DNA from: Geosiphon pyriformis
Taxonomy: Eukaryota; Glomeromycota; Glomeromycetes; Archaeosporales; Geosiphonaceae
Direction: 5' to 3'
DNA: 64,000 nt
Assembly: GCA_016748015.1 (NCBI GenBank)
Contig: JAAOMT010000577.1
Location: forward strand, 347,854-411,853
In this document: piece after piece, positions 11,737-23,289 of the stretch
Position numbering within the stretch: position 1 is the first letter of the stretch
Layout of the letters: each line of letters starts with the position of its first letter
Made by a program: the position numbers and the translations under genes
Notes under the pieces: model-generated
Told to the model about the DNA's origin: nothing
Seen by the model: the letters and a program-made list of their open reading frames with translations, nothing else
Databases searched by the model: none

Positions 11737-13701
11737 ATGATAGAACCAGTTGGCTTGTCTGCTGGTGGCTTTGGCTTGATTTCAGCTGGTCTGAGGACCT
11801 GTATGAATGCTAAAAAGAACCATTTGGATAGTGTGTATTCTCATGGTGCTTCACAAAAAAAACCAAGGAAGCATGTCACTGGAGTGAGTATTATTGATTT
11901 GTCTGCTGGCTCTTTGAGTCTTGAGGATGTGGCAAGCATTGGTGGGAAGTTTGCTGTGTCTTGAAGCAGTAAGGTGAGTAGCGAAGCTAGTAGTATCAGT
12001 GGTCTGTCTAATGTAGAAAACATGAGGAATATGGTCACTGAGAAAACAAGTTACACAGAGTCTGACAATTCAGTGGTTAATAAGGACATGAATAACACAA
12101 TGCCACGAAAAACTCACACTCAAATGTACATGCTCGGCCAACCTTCTAAAAGTCTAGTGTTTACCCATATGAGTGATGTCAATGATGACAATGCTATATT
12201 GCTTCTATCATCTAATTTCAGTGGTTCCAAGTGTCTCCCATTGGCTGAGTTATGTGTTTTGGAAAAACGGTGCTTCAATTCAACCAAATTTTTTGCTCTT
12301 GATATTGAGCTTTCAGCTGTATCTGATAAGACTATTGGTGATAAGTTGATTTGTGTGAAAAATTTTTTTTATTAAATAGATGGTTTTGGGGAGATATCAA
12401 CTCCCTCAAAATTTCCTGGGATTATTAGATCTTTATTTACATCAGAGTTGAGTTTAAAAAGGGCTAGGAAATTGGCAATTTATGAGAAAATTGTGGCAAA
12501 TAATAATGTCAGACAAGTAAACAAACTTTTGGATTGGGTAATTATTGTTAAGAAGATTCCAGTTGATCTTTTTAAATTGGCTGTAGAATCTGTTTTTTCC
12601 AAGTTTGGCAGGGTTGTATCAATTAAGATACAATTGATTGGCCTGTGGCAAAAAGCTTTAGTGGAGTTTGAGTCATCTGAAATAGCTGATTTGGTTGTAG
12701 CTAGATGGTCTGTTTTCATAAGAAAGAATTCTGTTCATGTGGCAAAAGCTGTTGAGAATAAACAATCGTAAATTTTCAAAGATCTACATTGGGCATTGCT
12801 TTATACTTTTCCAGTTGGTACAACAGCTCATGATCTTTCAGATTTGTTAAAATCATATGGTGAGAAGACTTGTTTCATTGGCCGTAATCTCAGTTCATAT
12901 GTGTGTGATAGATGTGCAATTGTGTGTTTTGGTGATGAGGCATCCAAATTGGCTGCTATTAGTTCTGTTTTAGTTTATAAGGGTGTAAATTTGCATTGGG
13001 CTGGTCTTTTTCTGGCTTGTTGTGCCAAGTGTAAACAATTGGATCATATCTCTATGGAGTGTTCATTGGGCAGAAATTCTAGTGCTTATAATAAGTGGGT
13101 GGTAAATTCTCAGGATCAGATGTGATTGGCCAACATATATAAGAAAAAGCAGGCTTCTATTGCTCATCCAGTTTTTTTTGGTGGCAAAACTTGGGCTCAA
13201 GTTGCTGGTGTGTCTCTTTCTCATGTGGTTTCTTCAGTTTCTTCTGGTGCTGGTGTGTCTTCTGGTGAGAAACCATCATCATTGATGTCTTCTCCTCCTG
13301 ATGTCTCTGGTTTAAGTAATCATTTGGCAGCTCTAGAATGCTCTTTGAAGCTTTTGGCAGATCAAGTGTTGGATATTTTAAAAAGATTGAATGGTGTTGA
13401 ATTGGTGCTATTGGTATCTCCCTCTTGTGTTTTTCCACTGGCTATCTTTGTGCCTAAAATGTCAGTCTTGAATTTGGATATGCTTGTGGATAGCATGTTA
13501 GCATCTTCCAACTCCCTCCCTTCAAATGTTAATGTATTGGGTGCTGGTTTTAGTTTTAGCATTTCTAAGGTTTTAACTACCAAGGTGGATGGTTTGGAAT
13601 CTAAATTGTCAGCTTTGGATGCTTCTGTTGGTACAGTTTTAGCAAGATTGGATCATTTGTGTGTTGGTGCTGGTTTTTTGCTCCCTCAATTTCCCCAATG
13701 A
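11737..13701 (+). pseudogene. LINE ORF1: RRM-like and CCHC nucleic-acid-binding protein
   Basis: One reading frame of about 655 codons from ATG 11737 to TGA 13699-13701, broken only by single stops near 11962 (TGA), 12373 (TAA), 12769 (TAA) and 13123 (TGA). Each sits where Trp, Gln or Arg is expected. The N-terminus is Gly/Ser-rich with a basic patch. An RRM-like fold lies at about 12535-12760 ('VIIVKKIPVDLF', 'VFSKFGRVVSIKIQ', 'KALVEFES'). It is followed by a second domain ('LLYTFPVGTTAHDL') and a CCHC knuckle at 13021-13062 (C-X2-C-X4-H-X4-C: 'CAKCKQLDHISMEC'). The Ser/Val-rich tail has a Leu-rich segment that could form a coil. ORF1 proteins of LINEs bind the element RNA. No frameshift was seen. 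Confidence 0.85.
13698..13701 (+). promoter_or_regulatory. ATGA stop/start overlap joining LINE ORF1 and ORF2
   Basis: In 'ccccaATGAgcagt' the ATG of ORF2 (13698-13700) overlaps the TGA of ORF1 (13699-13701). ORF2 homology starts right at this ATG ('MSSLVWKFATCN'). Such overlaps are known to allow termination-reinitiation in some LINEs and fungal viruses. Use of that mechanism here is inferred. Confidence 0.7.
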
Positions 13702-14390
13702 GCAGTCTGGTTTGGAAATTTGCTACGTGTAATGTTTATGGTCTGACTGTTTCTGTTAAACAAGGGGATGTTGTCCATTGGCATAAAGAATCAGGCAATA
13801 TGGTGTCTTTTATTACAAAAACCAAGTTGTGCTCTAGCATTAAACTTTGGATTGCTGATAGGTTCAATGACATCTGTATTTTTATGTCAGGTCTGGATAA
13901 GGGGTTTTTTGATGCTGGGGTGGCCATTATTATGAACAGTTCCTTGGCTCATCATGTTTCTAAGGTGGAGGAAGTTTCCGGTCGGGTTATTTCTGTTCGG
14001 CTCTTGTTTAAGGACAAGCTTTTAGTCACTTTTTTGGGATTGTATGCAGGTGCCTCTTCTGGGATCAGATATGGTCAGGCTTTTAAGATTAATTCTCTCA
14101 TTGCGAGGGCTGTTAACTCCAGCACTTTTGTTGTTTTGAATAGAGACTTTAATGAAAATAGATCTGGTAAAAGTGTGAGTTTCAAATTTTGTTTGAATTT
14201 GGGTTTGGTCAATTCATTTGTTGGTTTTCATTTGGCTGGATCTTCTACATGGAGCAACTCAAAAGAAGTTGAAAAAACAATTGATTACATTTTTGTTAGT
14301 GGGAACTTATTATTTACTGTTGCTGATCATAAGGTTGCCTCAGTCTCAGTTTTTTTGACACTGACCACAGGGTGGTAGTGGTGTCAATCA
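13700..14390 (+). pseudogene. LINE endonuclease domain (EEP/APE type)
   Basis: Endonuclease that would nick target DNA for target-primed reverse transcription. Family motifs in order: 'KFATCNVYGL' at the N-terminus, 'FITKTKLCS' (the catalytic Glu of the usual ETK box is Lys here), 'VLNRDFNEN' (usual GDFN), 'STWSNSKEVEKTIDYIFVS', and, after a one-base deletion near 14350, 'FFDTDHRVVV' (the SDH-like box). Glu-to-Lys and Gly-to-Asn/Arg are G-to-A changes. Inactive as written. Confidence 0.85.
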
Positions 14391-15099
14391 GCTTAGGTGA
14401 GCTTCTGGATGTTCATTTGAATAGCTTGCATAAACAGGCAAACAGGGATTGTTGGAAGTTCAAAATCAAGGATGCTGGCTGTGTTCAATGGGCCAAGTTC
14501 AAGGATCTCTTGTCAGCCAAGCTCATATTATTGGGTAAGTTGTTCTCTGGTGCTGAATTATGTGGGGATGTAGATGCTATGTGGGCAGTTTTGGAGAAAG
14601 CTGTGGTGATGTCTGCTGATGTAACATTTTTGAGACATTGGTTTAACAAATTTAAGTGTTCGAGAAACAAACATTCTTCTAAGTTTTTTGGTTTGGAATT
14701 GTTGGTGGCCAAGATTGTCAAGCATTTCATTCTAATGATCTGTCTGAAATCAATCATCTAGTGAGTAGATGATCAACTTTGGATGATGCCAAGGCTCATG
14801 CTTTTAATGTCTTATTCTGCTCAGGTGTGAAGTCTGAAGTTATTGTTAAACATTTGTTATTGGTCTGCAGAGACTATAAAAAGTCAAAGATGTTTAAGTC
14901 AAGGTTGGCTAAGGAAGCTTCTATCAGAAAGACAATTGAAAGATGCATGAAAAATTTCTGTTTGGATAAAGATAGTATGATCAGAAGTGTGTTGAACAGA
15001 CCTTTTCACAAGGTGGTGTTGGATCACTTAGTGGTTGACAATAAGCTGATTCTAGAACCTGAGGAGATGAAGTTAAATGTAGACAAGATTATAAAAGGA

Positions 15100-16290
15100 T
15101 AGACAAGGAAGTGCTCAGTGCTTTCAGTGCTCTCTGACCTTTGGGCCCATCAGTATGCACCTTTGGAATATGTTCAGGATGACACTTTTTCTGGTGTTAT
15201 GTGTGTGGTCAATATGGACAAGTTGCTTCTAGTTGTTTTTAGTCTGCCTGATAGCAAGGCTGCTGGTTTGTTTGGTATTTCAAATGAGCTGTGGAAACAT
15301 AGTGGTGAGGTGGCTCTAAGGTGCCTGTTGAAGCTGTTAAATATGTGTTTGACTGTTGGTTTGGTGCCTGCTTTGTAGAAAGAGATGTGGGTTTCAATGA
15401 TTCCTAAGCCTTATGATTGAGATGGAGTTCTTACAAACACTTGGCCCATTGCTTTAATTAAAAGTGCCAGGAAGATCATTTTTAAGATTTTGTTTGATCA
15501 TATTTCAGTGGCTTGTAACAAGTTTAATGTGCTTCAAGATGACAATTTTTTGGTGTTGAAGGGTACATCCACACAATCTCTGGTGTTTGCTGTCAGGTCA
15601 GTAGTCAAGGATGCTCTTGAAAAAAATAGAGAAGTGTGATTGGTTTTGCAGAACATACAAAAAGCCTATGATTTGGTAGAATGGCATCATTTAAAGACTA
15701 GCTTGTGGTATATCAAGATGTGTGATAGATTTATTAGGTTTTTTGGTGGTATTTATGAAGACAGAGTTAACAGGGTGATGACTGACTTTGGTTTGTCTGG
15801 TGGTTATAGGGTATATGATGGACTGGATCAGGGTAAAGTCTTTTCGCCTCTTCTGTAGAGGATCTTTTATGACCCTCTTTTATATAAAGTCAAGAGACAT
15901 GAACAATTGTGTAGGTATCGAATTAATACTAGGTTTGTTTCGAAGACTGGATGGATTGAGAGTGGTGGAAGTCTTACCTCGTATTTTTCAGCTGGTGCAT
16001 TTGTTAATGATACAATCTGGATTGGGAATTGTCAAGCCTTCACTCAGTATGCTTTGAACATTACCAGTAAGTTTTTTGAGGTCAATGATATTTCTATTAA
16101 CAGTGAGAAGACTGTGGCTATTCTCATCAATCAGGGTGTTAAAGTTGCTTCATTGAGTATTTGTGGACAGTCTATTTCAATTGCTAAGAAGGGCGAAGCG
16201 CATTGCTATTTGGGTATCTTTTTGTTTACTAAGGGGTTGTCCAAACCAAGTGTTGCCAAAGCTCATACTGATGTTCATTTTTTGTCAATG
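15100..16290 (+). pseudogene. LINE reverse transcriptase domain
   Basis: RT of the non-LTR class. 'VFSLPDSKAAGLFGISNELWKH' spans the KAxGxDGI-type motif, then 'MIPKPYD' and 'WPIALIKSARKI', then 'LVLQNIQKAYDLVEWHHL' (motif A; the usual D-x-x-KAYD lead is altered), then 'LDQGKVFSPLL' (motif B, QG-x-x-SP) and 'FVNDTIW' at 16000-16011 (motif C, usually FVDD or YADD). One frame runs from about 14735 to 16280, with Trp codons turned to stops at 15376, 15418, 15637 and 15856. Non-functional. Confidence 0.9.
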
Positions 16291-17099
16291 TTGTGCTTAA
16301 AAAGACTATTACAGATAAGCAGTTCTTGTATTTGGTTTTGGCTGTCTTGCAGCCTATTGTCAGCTATCGTATTCAGTTTAGCTTTGTTTCTTTTAGTGTT
16401 TGTCACAAGTGGGATGTATTGGTTAGGAAGAGTCTTAGGTCTAAAGCTTGTCTTCCCTGTAACTTTTCTGATGCCGCTTTGCATCATCTCTCATTGTATA
16501 ACCTAAAACCCTTTAAGCAGGTGCAATCTGAAGAGAAGGTGGCTGCTCTGATAATGTTCTCTAATGCTCCTAGTATTCTTGGGCATTTGTTTAGTCATAG
16601 ATTTCTGGATTTGCAAGTTCTGAATTGGGCTCCTTTGGACTCTTTGCAGTTTCTTGTCAGGTTATGTGTTAGTCCAGTGAACAATTTTCTGGCTGGGTTG
16701 GTTAAGATCTTTTTGGACAATAAGCTGTCTTTGGCAAATAATTTCTCCACTGCTTTTTGTAGTCCTGGCCATTTTCCTTTGTCTTCTATACTTGGAAAGT
16801 CTTTGTATTTTGATTCGGTCAAATCTCTCAAATGTTTTGGTGTTGTCTTTGGTGATCGGTTTTTTGATAAGAAAGGTGGGTTTGTTGGATTGGAAGACTT
16901 TTTGCCATTGGAAGAGATTGGATTCACATGGTCCTGTACCTCATTGGTTTATGGTTGCATCTGAGTTTTTTCTGGATAAGAAGTTCTTGTCATTTGACAC
17001 TCCTGGTTCTTTTGAGCTACATGGATTGAATGTATTGAGGTTTAGTGAGTTTTTTGCTATAAAAAATGGATTGCATATTGTTTGGTTGGGCTTTTTTGG

Positions 17100-17490
17100 G
17101 GTTTATACAAATGGGTCCTTGAAGAATGCTGGCTCTGCTGAGGTTGCAAGTGGTGCTGCTGCATACTTTCTAGCCTTGGATCTGAGTGTTGATGTTGTGG
17201 TTTGGGGTTTTATGTCTTTTACCATGGCCAAATTACAGGCTGTTGTTTTGTCTTTGGAGTGTGTCCCTTTTTCTAGTACTGTAGTGTTGCATTTTGATAG
17301 TTAAGCTGCCATTAACGCATGTGTATCTGAGATGTCTCTTGATGCCCCCAATTTCCATAATCAATGCTGGCTTAAGAGGCGTCATAATTTTAATTTGGTT
17401 AGGGATAAGGATCTTAATGTGAGTTGGGCTAAGGTAAAGAGCCATTTCAGGATTTCTGGTAATGTAAGAGCCAACTTGGCTGCTGGGGCT
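17100..17490 (+). pseudogene. LINE RNase H domain
   Basis: 'VYTNGSLKNAGSAEVASGAAAY' is the first strand of RNase H, with the catalytic Asp of TDGS changed to Asn (17110-17112). 'KLQAVVLSLECV' carries the E-x-x-A-like helix position. 'LHFDS', a stop, then 'AAINAC' follows, where Asp-Ser-Gln-Ala and Asp-Ala-Cys are expected. 'VKSHFRISGNVRANLAAGAA' is the His loop, with the final Asp also changed. Several active-site Asp residues have become Asn by G-to-A. Confidence 0.85.
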
Positions 17491-17829
17491 GCCTCTGGGT
17501 CTCCCTTTTCACTGTTGGCCAATGTGCATAAACACTTTCTGGTTGCTAAGAGTACTGCTGTTTTTGGTAATGCCCATTATTTTGTTTGGGATATTTTTTA
17601 GTCTGTTTGTTATGCTCATTGGAAAGCTGGCTCTGGCTATGATGTAGTTCCAGATGTAATAGTTGGTTGTGTGGACTGGGTTGCTACTGCAAGAGTGTGA
17701 CATCCTAATTTTTATATGCTTTCTGGTTTTACTAGTCACAAGTCTTCAACACTCTGCTTTTATATGATGAAAGCTGTGCACAAGAGATTGCCAGTGACAG
17801 TAGGAAGAGGCTGTATAATAGATATTACC

Positions 17830-17900
17830 CTGGCATGCTGTGTCTGTTATGTGGTGGTGTGGAGTTCTCTGACCATGCTTTTACTTGTGTTCATGAGTCT
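17830..17900 (+). pseudogene. LINE ORF2 C-terminal Cys/His motif
   Basis: 'MLCLLCGGVEFSDHAFTC' gives C-X2-C-X7-H-X4-C, a zinc-finger-like motif often found at the C-terminus of LINE ORF2 proteins and thought to bind nucleic acid. It is preserved even in the old copy at 10105-10165 ('LLCSKVKSSNHVFAC'). A one-base frameshift near 17803 separates it from the RNase H frame. Confidence 0.75.
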
Positions 17901-18386
17901 GGCATTCACAATAAGATCTTGGCTGAGACTTCTGCTTGTTGGTCTGCTGTGGCTGGTGTTTTTGATTGTTTTTTGTCTGCTGTATTATGGGTACTATCTC
18001 AATGTTCCATTGATGTTGGGTTGTATGCTTTGGTATGCAAGGGGTTTGTGCTGGATGAATGGCTTAGGAAGGCTTGTTGTGTTGTTGATGACCAAAAATT
18101 GGCTGTTGCTCAGATTGTTGATTTTGTAAGATTTATTGTTGAGTTGTATTGTGCTAGAGTGTGATTGGTGAGATCTAGCCATTGGGTGGTGATAGAGAAG
18201 GCTGGTTTGGTTTGGGATGGTAGTGTTGTTTCTGGGCTTTCTCATGATGTGTCTTCTTTGTTTTCTGATAGTATTGTTAAGTTGCTTGGTGTGATTAAGT
18301 CTTTTACTGTTAGCTTTGATTGTCAGAAGCCATGTAGTTTCTTCTCTGGTCTGGGAGGTAGTGTACAGGTTATTATAGGTGTGTAG

Positions 18387-18540
18387 TATTGCCTTGACTG
18401 GCCTGAGTGACTAGCCATATATAGTAAGTGCATGAGTCATGTTTAGTTTGAGCCTCTTAGTTTGGCTCTATATACTAGATAGTAATTGGGCTTCACTCGT
18501 TAAATCCTTTAATAAAAAATAAATAATTAATTAATATTGA
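18387..18540 (+). other. LINE 3' UTR and A-rich tail
   Basis: About 120 bp follow the ORF2 stop ('ggctctatatactagatagtaattgggcttcactcgttaaat') and then TTTAATAAAAAATAAAT. The same UTR, decayed, ends the old copy at 10657-10800. This fixes the element's 3' end and suggests the UTR is the RT recognition region. Confidence 0.8.
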
Positions 18541-19860
18541 ATTTTAAAAGTACTAATATTATGAGTAAATTTAATAAAAAAAAATATTATAACTTTAATA
18601 TTTAGATACAATTAATAGAAACAGTTTTTAAAAATAATTAAAAGTTTTTTGGCAAATTAGTTTTTGAAAAGTTTTTTTTGTCAAGATTTTATTTATTAAG
18701 TTTTTTTGTTATAAAACATAAAATTTATAAAACATTTTAATATAATAGCTATTTAATAACTGTTTTTAGTATAGCTTATTAGTAAATTATTCTGTTATTG
18801 TTTTTAGTTATTAATTGTATTAAACTGTTTTATTTTGTACTAATTAATTATAATTATTAGTATTTAATATTGTTTTTTTGCTTTTTTAATAAATTAATAA
18901 TGTTGTTATAAATTAGAGTAATAAGCTAATAGATAGCAAAAGAGAACAGATTTGTAGAATAATAAAATTAATTAAAAAGAGAATTACAATAATAAAGTAA
19001 ATTGAATAAATAAAAATTTAATATATGTGATCAATTTTATAAAAATTACAGTTGCAAATTTTTTTTAAGAATTTAAAAGTAAAAAAATAATTTGTAATTG
19101 TCAACAAAATAATATTACTGCTATTATTCTATGTCTTAACTCAATGATTTTTAGAATCAATAACAGATATTATTATATTTTTCAATTATTTTTTATTTAA
19201 AAAATTACAAGAGCAAGCAATTGCTTTTCAAACTAATTTTAACAAAACAAATCAAGAAAAAAAAAAGATATATAAAAAAAAGTAATTAATAGTGGATTTT
19301 ATTTTGTATTTTAATTATGTTTTTTTATAGTTAAGAGACTTATTACTTATATAACTATAAAAAGTAATTAATAACTAAGTCAATAATTAAGTCAATAATT
19401 AATTTAATAATTAGATCAACAATTAAGTCATTGATTAAGTTAATGATTAGGTTAATAATTAGATCAATAGTCAGATTATTGATCAAGTTAATAATTACTA
19501 TCTAAAAATAAAGATGCTAATTATGTAATATTAAGTACTAATACATGTAATAATTAATAAAAATTATGGGTTTTAACTATAATATTATTCTTTTTAAAAA
19601 GATTAAATTTTAGCAAAATCAAGCTTTTTATAAGATATTCTAATTAAAAAGTTTTGTTTAATTTAAAGCTAACTAGTTTATTAAAGTTTTTTGTTGTATA
19701 AGATATATAATATTTGAAACAAGATAAGTTTTGTATAAGAGTTTTGGCTTTTCTAGCAATAATTAAACTTTTGAAACATTTAACTATATAATGTCTAGAA
19801 TTTTCATTTGTATTTTTAAAGTTGTTTTTTTTATAAGCTTTATATTTTCTATAATTTCAT
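18541..19860. other. AT-rich stretch, no gene seen
   Basis: About 1.3 kb of highly AT-rich DNA between the LINE and gypsy E. No coding motif was found. The 12-bp repeat array at 19371-19498 is listed separately. The rest may be eroded element ends. Confidence 0.5.
19371..19498. repeat. 12-bp minisatellite, about 10.6 copies
   Basis: Phased 12-mers: ataactaagtca, ataattaagtca, ataattaattta, ataattagatca, acaattaagtca, ttgattaagtta, atgattaggtta, ataattagatca, atagtcagatta, ttgatcaagtta. Consensus is roughly ATAATTAAGTCA. It is related by inversion to the array at 11327-11422. Confidence 0.8.
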
Positions 19861-20519
19861 CAAGTTAACCATAAAACTTTAGTTGTCTTTTATATAACAA
19901 ATTTTTGTTTATGGGCAAAATTTTTTTAATTGTTTGTTCAAATATATTATAAAATACTAGTATGCTTTTAAGTATATATTTATCTATTTTGCTACCAATT
20001 TTTTCTTTTTTGGTAGTGGTTATTTTTGGTTTAATAATAGTATATATTCTATTATTATCAGTTATAATAATCTGTTTTCTAATAGTCAAAATAATATTTA
20101 GATAATTTTTGATCTAATATTCATAGAAAATATAGAAAGTATTTTGAATATTTTAATTTAAAAAATAATTGTTCATGTAATTGAAGATATTTCTGTTTTG
20201 AAAATAGTGCATTTATTTATATCTAATTTTGGCTGATTATTTGGATTAGTATTACCATAACAGATAACCAATCAGATTGTTTGTAATATTTTTTGAATTG
20301 TGTACCATAAATAAAGTAATCATTAAAGATTGTTCTATATTGATCTTGTAAAATATAAAAACTATTGTTTAAAACTTTGTTGACTATAAAGAATTTTTTC
20401 TACTGACTAGAGAATTTATTACTATAAATATTGTTTCTGTTTAAGTGGTATTTTAAAATTAAGTTATTAATACTTAAAAAAAATATTTTATAAGTTTTTT
20501 TTTTCTTAAGCTTTTTTTA

Positions 20520-21500
20520 AAACTGTCTTATCTTTTTATCAAGAAGTTAATAATAATATTAAGTCTTTTTTGCAAATGTCTTTGTAATTCTCTATTGTGA
20601 TTTTTTCAAAAAATATTGTTTTAATATCAGTTTCTATTAATAGTGTTGCTATTTGTCTATAGAGCAGATAAAAAAGTTCATAACTTGTTATGTCCTAATT
20701 CACAGTTTTATAAGCAAATAAAGCTAAAGATAGTATTTTGTTTTATAAGTTTGTTTTTTCACTGGTTTTAGCTAAGATTTTACATAGTGTTTTATTAAAA
20801 CATTCTACTAAACTATTTGTTTAAGAATAATAAAGAGAAGAAAGTTTATAATACATTTCCATTTTTTTACAAAGTTCTTTAACCAGTGTACTAAAAAAAG
20901 CTTTTTCTCTGTTAAATAAAAGTTTTTTAAAACAACCATAGTGACAAATAATATTTTTATAAATAAAGTTGGCAATAAAGACTGTTGTTTAATCTGGAAT
21001 GACTTTTGCTTCTACTTACTTTGTAAAATAGTTAATAACTGTAATAATGTATTTATTGCTATTAAGAGTTATAGTTAAAGATCTAACAACATTTATACCA
21101 ATTTTATTAAATAGTTAATCAACAAAAATTAGATAAATGTCTTTTTTGCATTTGGGTTTTTCTTTTTTTTTAACAAGTATTACAGGTTTTGATGTATTTA
21201 ACAATGTTTTTTTCTAAAGTAGACTAATAATAATAAGCTAAAATTTTTTGAATTGTTTTTGTTTTTCCAAAGTGTTTAGCTAATAAATTAGTATACATAT
21301 TATAGATCATGATTTTTTTTTCTTTAATTCTGATAATTTTTTAAGAATAATCAGAATTTTTTTTATTTTTTTTGTAAAATTGGTTTTGGAAAATCAAATA
21401 AAAATTTAATTGTTTGCACAAATGTTTTTTTTGTGCTCAAGTATAGTTTAGTGAGTATTGTTTTTTATCTAAAAATTTTATTAAGACAGAATAATTGTTT
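20520..21500 (-). pseudogene. Integrase of element E, decayed
   Basis: Minus-strand reading: 'GINVVRSLTITLNSNKYIITVINYFTK' contains the first catalytic position (Asp expected, Asn found). 'IICHYGCFKKLLFNREKAF' has the second Asp as Asn. 'TNSLVECFNKTLCKIL' keeps the Glu. The part after the core ('LALFAYKTVN', a stop, 'DITSYELFYLLYRQIATL') is typical of gypsy integrases. The order matches C and D but the residues differ, supporting a separate family. Confidence 0.75.
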
Positions 21501-21699
21501 AAGTTTATTATTGTATTTGTTAATAAAGAGATTATTAATAATTAGGTTGGTTTGGTTTAAAAAAATTGTATTATTATTAAATAATAAGTCTAGAAAGAGT
21601 GTTGGCATTTTAATAATAAATTTTTTTACAATATTGTATATTATAGTCAAATTTATTCAGATAGAGTATTTAATAAGTTATTTATTTGTGTTCTAGCTT

Positions 21700-22910
21700 T
21701 TTTTGTTGCATAAGCAAATCAGAGCTTGATAATCTGTTATCACTAAGAATTTTACACCAAAAAATACTTACTCTAGTAGTTAGTAGATTATACTACTGCT
21801 AAGCATTCTTGTTAAATAATTAAGTAATTCTGTTCTCTAAAGAAAAAAATCTGTTAGCATAAATTATAATATGTTTTTTATTATCTTTATTTTTTAAAAT
21901 AAGACTGCACCAAGTTTAAAACCAGATATATTAGTGTAGAAAATAAAAGATTGATACAAATTAAATTGCTTAAGAATTGGTTTAATAACTAGTTTTTTTT
22001 TTAAGATTTTAAAAGCTTTTTGTTAATGTGTGTTTTAATAATAATTAACAGTTTTTTTAAATAGCTGATTGAGAAGAAAGATAATTTTGGAGAATTTTTT
22101 AACAAACTTTTAATAATAAGATGCTAAACCAAGGAAAAATTATAGTTTATGAATATTTATTGATTGTTTAATGTTTTAAATTTTTTCAATCTTGACTGAG
22201 TCAAGGAAGATTTTATTTTTTGTAATAAAATGTCTAAGAAACTAGGTAAATTGATATTTAAATAAATTTGATTGAGTTAATCTTAAGACCAATATTTCTA
22301 AAAAGATTAAAAACTTTTTGTAAATATTCAAGATAATTATTCAAAATTTTTAAGTATGTTATTATGTTATTTAAATAAACCAGAATAAAGTTTTTTTTTA
22401 CTAATTCAAATACTTTGTCCATTAAACATTGAAAAATAAGAAAAATATTGGTAAAACCAAAAGACATAGCTGTAAATTTATAGGTGCTATATTTAATAAT
22501 AAAGACAGTTTTTTTTTGCTTTTTGGATTTATTTCTATTTGCCAGAATTTAGTAGTTAAATCAATAGTTGAAAAAAAAACAGCACTATTAAATTGATTCA
22601 ATATTGTATCAATTTTGAGAAGTGAATATATGTTTTTTTTAGTAATAGTATTTAATTAATAATAGTTAATATCAAAGTATAGGATTCTATCTTTTTTGAA
22701 TATTACTACAACTAGAAATGCTTATTTGTTCTTGGTTTTTTGTATAAATCTAAAGTTTTTTATCCAATTTATTTTTTTCTTGATGAGTTTATTATTATAA
22801 CAATTAAATTAATAAGACTTTAAACAAATAAAGTAAGTTTTTCTAATAGCAATAGTGTATTATATTACATAAATATATCCAAAAATATTATTTTCTTTTA
22901 AGATAACTGA
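21700..22910 (-). pseudogene. RT and RNase H of element E, decayed
   Basis: The open stretch 22258-22467 reads 'MSFGFTNIFLIFQCLMDKVF', then 'KKNFILVYLNNIITYLKILNNYLEYLQKVFNLFRNIGLKIN'. This is RT motif B (FG-x-x-N-A-x-x-TFQ class) followed by the YLDD box decayed to YLNN. Upstream (22520-22700) 'FFSTIDLTTKFWQIEI' is motif A. RNase H follows downstream to about 21700, with only short recognisable blocks. Non-functional. Confidence 0.8.
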
Positions 22911-23289
22911 ATTATTTTTAGCCAACAGATTTTCAATGTCAATTTTTTTTTTTTAAGAGTTTTTTTTGTATTATTATTAATAATTGTATTTTTGGTAATT
23001 TATTTTTAAAAAACTTTGGTAATTTTTTTATTTTTTCTCAAGGTATCAATATAATTGGTTTCTAATTTTTGTAATAGATTAAACAAAACATTTATTCATT
23101 ATTAAGAGAATACAATAGTTTATTGTATTAACATCAAACATAAAAACTATATTACCAATAACTGTATTTGGCTTTTTTGTTAAGTTTTTTATCAAAGATT
23201 TTTTTAAGAATATTATAATAGAGCCAACAAATCAGCTTGTCATTTATAATAATTTTTTTTGTTAGCTTTAATATTATCTAATAGCTTGC

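Larger units (their letters stand above)
13698..18386 (+). pseudogene. LINE ORF2 polyprotein: endonuclease, RT, RNase H
   Basis: About 1,560 codons, broken. Domains in order: exonuclease-endonuclease-phosphatase-type endonuclease (13700-14390), linker, RT (about 15100-16290), thumb/linker (16300-17080), RNase H (17100-17490), C-terminal Cys/His motif (17830-17890), tail ending TAG 18384-18386. Frame is lost by single-base changes near 14350 (before 'FFDTDH'), 14728, 16281, 16880 and 17803. Stops near 14770, 15100, 15376, 15418, 15637, 15856, 17302, 17599, 17698 and 18162 mainly replace Trp or Gln. The RT box reads 'FVNDTIW' at 16000-16011, with a catalytic Asp changed to Asn. Dead copy, but easily readable. 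Confidence 0.9.
11614..18525 (+). mobile_element. Near full-length LINE (non-LTR retrotransposon), inactivated
   Basis: A two-ORF LINE of about 6.9 kb in a clearly less AT-rich block with sharp edges. Order: 5' leader (11614-11736), ORF1 (RRM-like plus CCHC), ORF2 (endonuclease, RT, RNase H, C-terminal Cys/His motif), 3' UTR and A-rich tail. I recognise the protein family as one common in Glomeromycotina genomes. It is inactivated by nonsense changes, nearly all Trp or Gln codons to stop, and by a few one-base frameshifts. The flanks are both TAAT-rich, so a target duplication cannot be told from simple sequence. Confidence 0.9.

Noticed and set aside
13157-13583. Minus-strand frames opposite LINE ORF1
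   Set aside because: They are shadows of the Ser/Val-rich ORF1 on plus, and the plus frame carries the recognised domains.
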